DNA from: Thoreauomyces humboldtii
Lineage: Eukaryota > Chytridiomycota > Chytridiomycetes > Spizellomycetales > Powellomycetaceae
Direction: 5' to 3'
DNA: 12,624 bases
Assembly: GCA_027596035.1 (NCBI GenBank)
Contig: JADGJA010000680.1
Location: forward strand, 1 to 12,624
The position numbers were made by a program, and so were the translations under genes. The number at the start of each line of letters is the position of its first letter. The first letter of the stretch is position 1. Under the pieces are notes generated by a model. That model searched no databases. It was not told the origin of the DNA and was given only the letters and a program-made list of their open reading frames with translations. Shown here in pieces: positions 1 through 6,300 of this stretch.

Positions 1-8
1 CCATTTTT

Positions 9-302
9 TCACTCTGCTGCCGCCGCCAACATCTGCTCTAGGCCCTCCCTCGTCTTGAGACTCCTCTTTCCCTGCTCGACGACGCGTCTCAGTTCCTCTC
101 GATCCCACGCTGACGTCTCGTACCGATGGACCGAAGCCGAAAGGTCGATCCGTCGGAGGGCCGCCTCCAGGGCGTCGACGGCGTCCGCGGCTCGGTCCAG
201 GTTCGCGACCATCTGGGTCGAGATCTTGGATTTCGACACCTTGGCCGTGCTCGCTTCGAGCTTCTCCTGCATGCGACGAGCTTCCACGATTTTCTCGGCG
301 AC
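9..302 (-). other. Last exon: helical C-terminus of the helicase fusion
   Basis: The exon begins VAEKIVEARRMQEKLEAS after a 91-nt intron and ends LEQMLAAAAE followed by TGA (11-9). It is highly charged and helical, with coiled-coil character (KISTQMVANLDRAADAVDAL, REELRRVVEQGKRSLK). It continues in frame from the upstream block DAPQEFRELYMEVALPIRHE only if the frame break near 501 is real. Without that break the same exon is read in a frame that is arginine/serine-rich and stops at about 89. Confidence 0.7.
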
Positions 303-3300
303 CTGAATGGGGAAAGAGAGGAGTCAGGCATACATGCTCGCCCCACAGCCTTTCCTTGAAAGCTTTTCTTTTGCGTTGTTTTTCTGCCTTTACCTCGTGG
401 CGGATGGGCAGGGCCACCTCCATGTACAGCTCCCTGAACTCCTGCGGCGCGTCGTAATCCTCGAGGACGTGTCTGGACGCCTTCTCGTAGCGTTCGCGTG
501 GGGAGAGGCTCGGTCCTCGATCCGTTTCCTGGCCTCCTGGACCAGGACGCCGAGTCGGGTCCTGTACCGTTCCTTGTCCAGGATGGTCTCGGCCTGGGGA
601 GCGCACGTCGCCACGGTGGGTTGCTCCGGGTCCTCGTCACAACCGACGACGTCGGGTTCGTCGCCCTTCTTCTCGGCGGACGACGACGTCCCGGGATCGA
701 CCTTTCCTGCGACGACCGAGGCCTTGGAGGTCGAGGTCCCGGAGTCCTTCGTGGCTTCCTTGACGGGCCCGCCCGGCAGACGGAACGTGGAGGGATCAGC
801 TGGGGTGTTGATGACCACGTGCGGGAGCTTGCTGGTGTGCGGTTTGAAGAACCAAGGGACATATGGAAATTCGGGTGCGGGCAGGTCGCACTTTGATACG
901 AACAAGAGTTCTTCACCCATTCGACCCATGGTCTTGATCATCTGTGGAACGACGTTCTCCGCACGCAGATCCTGGTCTGGCTGAGCTGGTTTCACCTTCT
1001 CGAGATCCACGGAAAAGTTCGTCCCTCGCATGTACGACGACGTGGCGATCTTTTCCAGATGGTCCACCAGTACGCGTTTCCGAGCCTTGTCGTTCAAAGC
1101 CATCGTCAGGAACACCTTGACCATTCGGTAATAGAGCTGCTTTCCAATCGCCTTCTCGATGTTGTACTTTGAGAACCACTCCTCCAGCCTTTTGTGGTTG
1201 CCGATGATGCTCGAGATCATGTGATACGGCGCTTGCCACTGGTATGTTACTTTGCCAGCTGAAGCTTTCCTCAGATGCAAAAGCGACTACATGTTCGCGT
1301 TGAAAAGCGATTGCAACCAGCAGGCGTTTAGGGATCACCAGGAAGCTCATGTCGTTTGGTAGGTTCTTGACCAGGAGAATCGCAGAAAGCGTGAGCTCCA
1401 GGATGTCCACAAAGTACACTGGAGAAATGGCAAGCCGGTAGGAGGGAGTCTCCCATAGAGTCGTGAGGAAAAGCAAACCCTATCAAATACGCCCGAATGA
1501 TGAGCCCCACCATTATCGGTTTCCGCACTCCACCACCGTGTACTCACCATGCTGCCAAATCTGCAGAGCGGAAACTCGAACATCCTGCTCTCCGCCATAC
1601 CAAAGTCGGGATCGATCCACAGGAAGGTCTGATACAGCAGCCAATGCAGATGGAGGGAGGGGTGTTCCGGTTTCTCCATCGGTTTAAGCTTGTCCAGCTG
1701 CGGATTACCGAACCCCCTGCACGAGATGAGGAGCACCTTCGCCAGGTTGCCCAGGTCGGCCATCGGATCGACCGTGTTCAAGCGCTGGTAATCCTGGATC
1801 GTAGCTCGGACCAGGGGAGCGCCCAGATGGATGTTGGAGGCGGTTGGCTCGAACAGCCCAGGTCGAGTGGGTACATCAACTAGGTAAAGAATCATGACCG
1901 GTTGAGCATTTCCAAAGGCCAGAAGAAGGGCACATGTGTTGCCTACACTACCTCCGCGAGAAGCCATTTGCTGATGATCTGAACGTACTCTTCATCCGAA
2001 AGGAACCTAGCTTTGTGGCACGCTTTGGCGACGTCCAGGTATCTCTACATTAACCGGAGAAATGATCAGAAAACCAAGCGATAAGATACGGCCCACCGGT
2101 AGAGCCCACCATCACAAGTGCGACATTCGTCTCGGTGTACTTATCCATCAACGCGCGGCGCGCGTTCGTAATGATCTGATCGTGGCCCTCCTCGAAGTCC
2201 GCGAACGGTACCATGGCGCTCTCGAAGTTCTCTGCAAAAGCGTTCCGCACAGACGCCGCCGTCTGCCGGAAGAACCTTGTCAAGTACGCGGCACCGGTGC
2301 GTGCGAAAGTAGCGACGGCGATCTCCTCTGACGTCTTCGTCGTGACCGCACCAGCACCGGCCGCGTCCAGCAGCTTCCTGTGAACCGCCTCGAACACCGC
2401 CCTCAGATCCGGGTTGGACGGATGAGGTTCCAGCCCAAAGAGTCGTTCGCAAGCGGGATCCAGACGATCCGTGTTCTTGAACGCCGCGAGGTTCCTCGTG
2501 ATGCCCTCGACGTGACTCAGGAGGTCGAGGAAGGTTCTCGAGCACGCTTCCCACCGGTCGCGACCGAGGGGACGGGTAGCGATCCGCGAGAGCTCGTCGA
2601 GATGGTACATCACGAGGAGCTGAGGGTCGGTCGAAGTCTGCCACGCCGCTCGATCGAGGGTCCGCGAGGTCGTGGTCGGGTTCAGGCAGACGTCCAGGAC
2701 TTGGCATTCCAAGTCCACCGTCTGCAGACCTTCTGGCGCGTCCGGCAAGAGGAGCTCGAGGATCCGCTTGATGTCCTCTGAAACCTTGCCAGCCGTGTCC
2801 GGTTTTCCCCATTTCGACAGAAAGCTCTGGCTGCGAGCCACAGTGAGCACGGTGCGGTCCGCTTTCTGAGGCATTCCCGCCTTTCCAAAGAACTCGACCG
2901 CCTGATACCACGATTTCTTGGTCAAGTAGGTCTCTGCAACGTCTTCGTAACGATGTTGCGCCTTGTCGAGCTCGAGGAGTTCGTTGAGATAGCCGTATCT
3001 CTTGAAGAAGGTGCGCTGACTTTCCTCCATCAGCATGCAAGTTACAAAGTCGTTGACCCGTGTGGCTTCGCCGCGTCGATGAAAGACGGTGGCGAAGACT
3101 CGAAGGAAACCGTCCACGACATCTGGTGGACAGTCCGCATCTGGCGCTAGTTCCAGGCACTTCTTGTCCAGCTCAACTTTTATGCACGTACGGAAAGCGT
3201 TCTAGAAAAGCAATGAGACCATGAGTATCAAAGCCTTGTATATGAGAACCAAAATGCCGGATTACCTCGTATTGTACGGCCTGGACGAAATCCTCTGCAG

Positions 3301-6300
3301 CCTTCGCGTACTGTCCAGCCTCGAACCAGCATTCACCTGCATCTCCGTATCGTCTGATCTTGTGAAATATCCCCGCGGCTTCTTTGTACTTGTCCTTCGC
3401 GATCTTGCCGCGCGTCTTGGCATCCATCGTTCCCTGACGGGCAGCCAGGGCCTCCTCCTTTAAGATGTGGCCGGTGCACAGATCCACAAGGTCAGCGTTC
3501 CTCGCGTTCCTGTAGGCCGTGAGTGCGTTGGACCACATTCCTTTGGTCGCAAAGTCGCTACCGCGCGCGTTCCACTCCTCTTTGGAGCTCTTGGTGGCCA
3601 ACTTTCCGCCATCCTTCGCGAGCTCCTCGGCCGTGGAGTACGCGATGGCCGCGTTGGATCGACCGAGAAAGTCGACGAGAACGTCGCGTCGTTCCTCGAG
3701 GTCGTCGTAGAACCAGAGACGGGACTTTGCTCGCGTCGTCGCGACGTACAGTGACTTGAGCTCGTGGCAGAGCTCGTGGTCCCTGCTCTCATCGGAGACG
3801 GGGTGCGCGGGCGGCGGAGCGTGGGGAGACGTGTCAAGGGACTTCGTTGTCCACTTGGGCTCGCAGGCAGTCCATGGCGAGGGCGACCTTGAGACGGCGT
3901 TTAAAGAACGAGTTGTCGAGCCGTTCGTCCAGCAACATCAGAAGCTGGCTAAAGGTTGAAAAGGACGTGCGAGCTGCCGAGTTTTCCGACGCTGGTGGCG
4001 ATGTCGACGATGAGGACGACGATCGGAGCAGCTTTCTGGTACAGCTCGGACATAGCGTCGGAGAGACGTGGGCTGACTGTGAGCATCAGCTGTCGAGGAA
4101 GCTCAAATGTGCCGTCCTCAGTTGCCTGATCTCGATACTGAGTTTCGATAAGGTACATTCGATGGAGCATGACTGTCGTCTTTCCAGTGCCGCTCTAACG
4201 CGAAGACATCACGAGGTGAGATCAAAGCGAGGAGAGGGAGTTCCGGATCCCTCAAGATTCAAGAAACAAAGTCTCACCCTTCCCAGCAAGAAGAATCCCA
4301 GGTTCGACTGAAGCACGGCGGTCTCGTCCGGATTCATCGTGAAAGGCAGCTGGGCCGAGTCCAAGCCTCCATCCGACAACATGGACATGTAGTCCCTCGT
4401 GAAGGGATAAAGCTTAAAATACGGAATCGGATCCTCGATGATGTTCTGTGTCGCCTCCTCGGTGCCAGTCTCAAAGTCGGACGCGGAACGATAGAACTGC
4501 AGCCTCTGGTCGGGAGTTCTGGGAAACGCCTTCGGCACGTACCAACCTTTGTTCGTGGTGGACTTGTCGACGGATGTGCAGTGGTGGGTGAGCTCGGCGG
4601 TCCACCTCGAGCTGACGTTGCGGACCCTCGTCATCTCCTTCTCAGCCAGGGAGACGTGGACGACTCCCCAAATCTGTACGAGCTGTAGGTAGTGGTCCTC
4701 CTTCGTTTCCAGAGCGATGCTCCAGATGACGCTCCAATTGCCCGAGTTCATGCGTTTTAGGACAAGACTGTGGGGGACGGGTGACATGGACCCTTTCTTC
4801 CAGTTTCCGCTCTGGAGCTGAAAGATCCGGTTGAGGAGGTTGGCGTCCGTTCGACACGCCTCCGACTTGAGCGCGTTGAGTGCCGCTTCGCTGATCTGCA
4901 TCGTCCACGGCATGGTTTCCGACAGAGCCGGGAGGACGAATCCTCCTTGAGCTCTCACGTGCGTTACGCTGGCTTGCTCGATGATGGCCTTCTGCGCCTG
5001 TGCCAGTGACACGTACTTGCTGAAACGGGGATGGGTGTGGAGATCGCAGGTGAGGCCGCGAGAGTCCAGGTTCTCCAAGAGACTGCCCCAGAGTTCTGAC
5101 CGACGGAAGGTTTCCCAATCTCCTATGATGATCTGGGTGAATTTGGCACGCTGCAATAAAAAAGAGAAACCAAATGATGTGAGCAAATGGCTCGACCGAT
5201 CAACAACCGGGATTTCAAGCGCACCGTCAAAGCAACGTTCACTCTCCGCTTGTCATTCAGAAAACCGAGCACCCCCGGTTCATTCGCTCGCGTTGTAGCC
5301 TACAGCGTAGCGTCATTAATGTACGTTCAAGGCGCAGATCCGAAGCATCCTTAGCATACCACGATGATGACATCCCTCTCCTGTCCTTCAAACCAAAGAA
5401 GCAAAAAAAAGCCATCGCATCAGCTACATCCCGACAGCCCCATAACCGAAAAAAGGACACCACTCACCCCACCTTGAAACGAATCAACGGACCCGACATC
5501 GATCTCCCCATTCTTGCACACGAACGCCGCGCCCTGCTCGCTCTCGCCCACGGGCTTGCATCCGTGCATGTTTCCGATTTTCGCAGCGATGGTCTCGACC
5601 TGAGCAGCGTATCCCGACACGATGCCGACCGTGACGGTCCCGTCGTGCTCCGCAAAGTACTTGAAGAGGTCCTGGAGGAGCTTCCTGACGATCTCGGCCT
5701 CGACCGCGTTGTAGATGGAGAGGGTGGCCTCGTCCCTCAGCTCCCCCTTCTGAAAGAAGTTGATGAAGAGACATGGGGGAAAGTCCGGGTCGAGGGACCA
5801 TGGACGGTGGTAGAATGGGTCCTTGACGAGGTCGCCGTCCGTGATGGCGCCGTTGTAGAACTCTTCTCTCGGAAAAGCTGAGATCTGGAACAAGTCGAAA
5901 GGGTCTGTTGTTACACATTGCAAGATTGAAGAAAGATGCATTGATACCATACTTCAGGATGCATCCGATACTGCACGGCAAGGTGGAATTTCGGAAAGTT
6001 AAGGCCCTCGAGCCGCTCAAACAGACTCATGCCGAATCCAGCGTGTAGAGCTCCTTTCCCGTTCACGACGGACGGCAGTTGCTTCGCGTCTCCAACCTAT
6101 TTTCCGGCCCCGACATGACGAATACGTCAGCATGCTCCAAATTCCAGCCTCGTATCTGCACCCACGCACTCAAAATCGCACGCACCAGCACGAAACGCAG
6201 TGTAGAGCGGGTCATCAAGGGCAAGGTGGCGGCTTCAGGAGCCTGACCAGCCTCGTCGACGATGACGACCCGTTGGCCGAGTACAGGTTTCTGCATCAGG

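Larger units (their letters stand above)
394..2859 (-). other. Unrecognised C-terminal region of the helicase fusion
   Basis: Long open stretches in successive frames look protein-coding but match nothing I can name. The 3201-2110 exon is helix-rich and runs to TETNVALVM. After the 65-nt intron comes RYLDVAKACHKARFLSDEEY. Further on are NIHLGAPLVRATIQDYQRL, SLHLHWLLYQTFLWIDPDFG, LAISPVYFVDILELTL, SFLVIPKRLLVAIAFQREH and, in another frame, WQAPYHMISSIIGNHKRLEE. Near the end (residues encoded 880-520) is a low-complexity polar stretch with many S, T, P, E and K. Frame changes lie around 1965-1943, 1290-1239 and 503-500. The blocks rich in aromatic and aliphatic residues suggest folded domains rather than junk. 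Confidence 0.6.

Noticed and set aside
307..984. Plus-strand open frame of 225 codons with a hydrophobic start
   Set aside because: The hydrophobic start (FSFALFFCLYLV) comes from the antisense of an intron; the rest mirrors the gene 1 C-terminal coding region.
1265..4036. Programmed ribosomal frameshifting at similar GAAAGCT sites near 4033 and 1267
   Set aside because: Two of the frame changes share this context, but there is no canonical slippery heptamer or visible downstream structure. The second has an intron alternative, and the other disruptions have different contexts.
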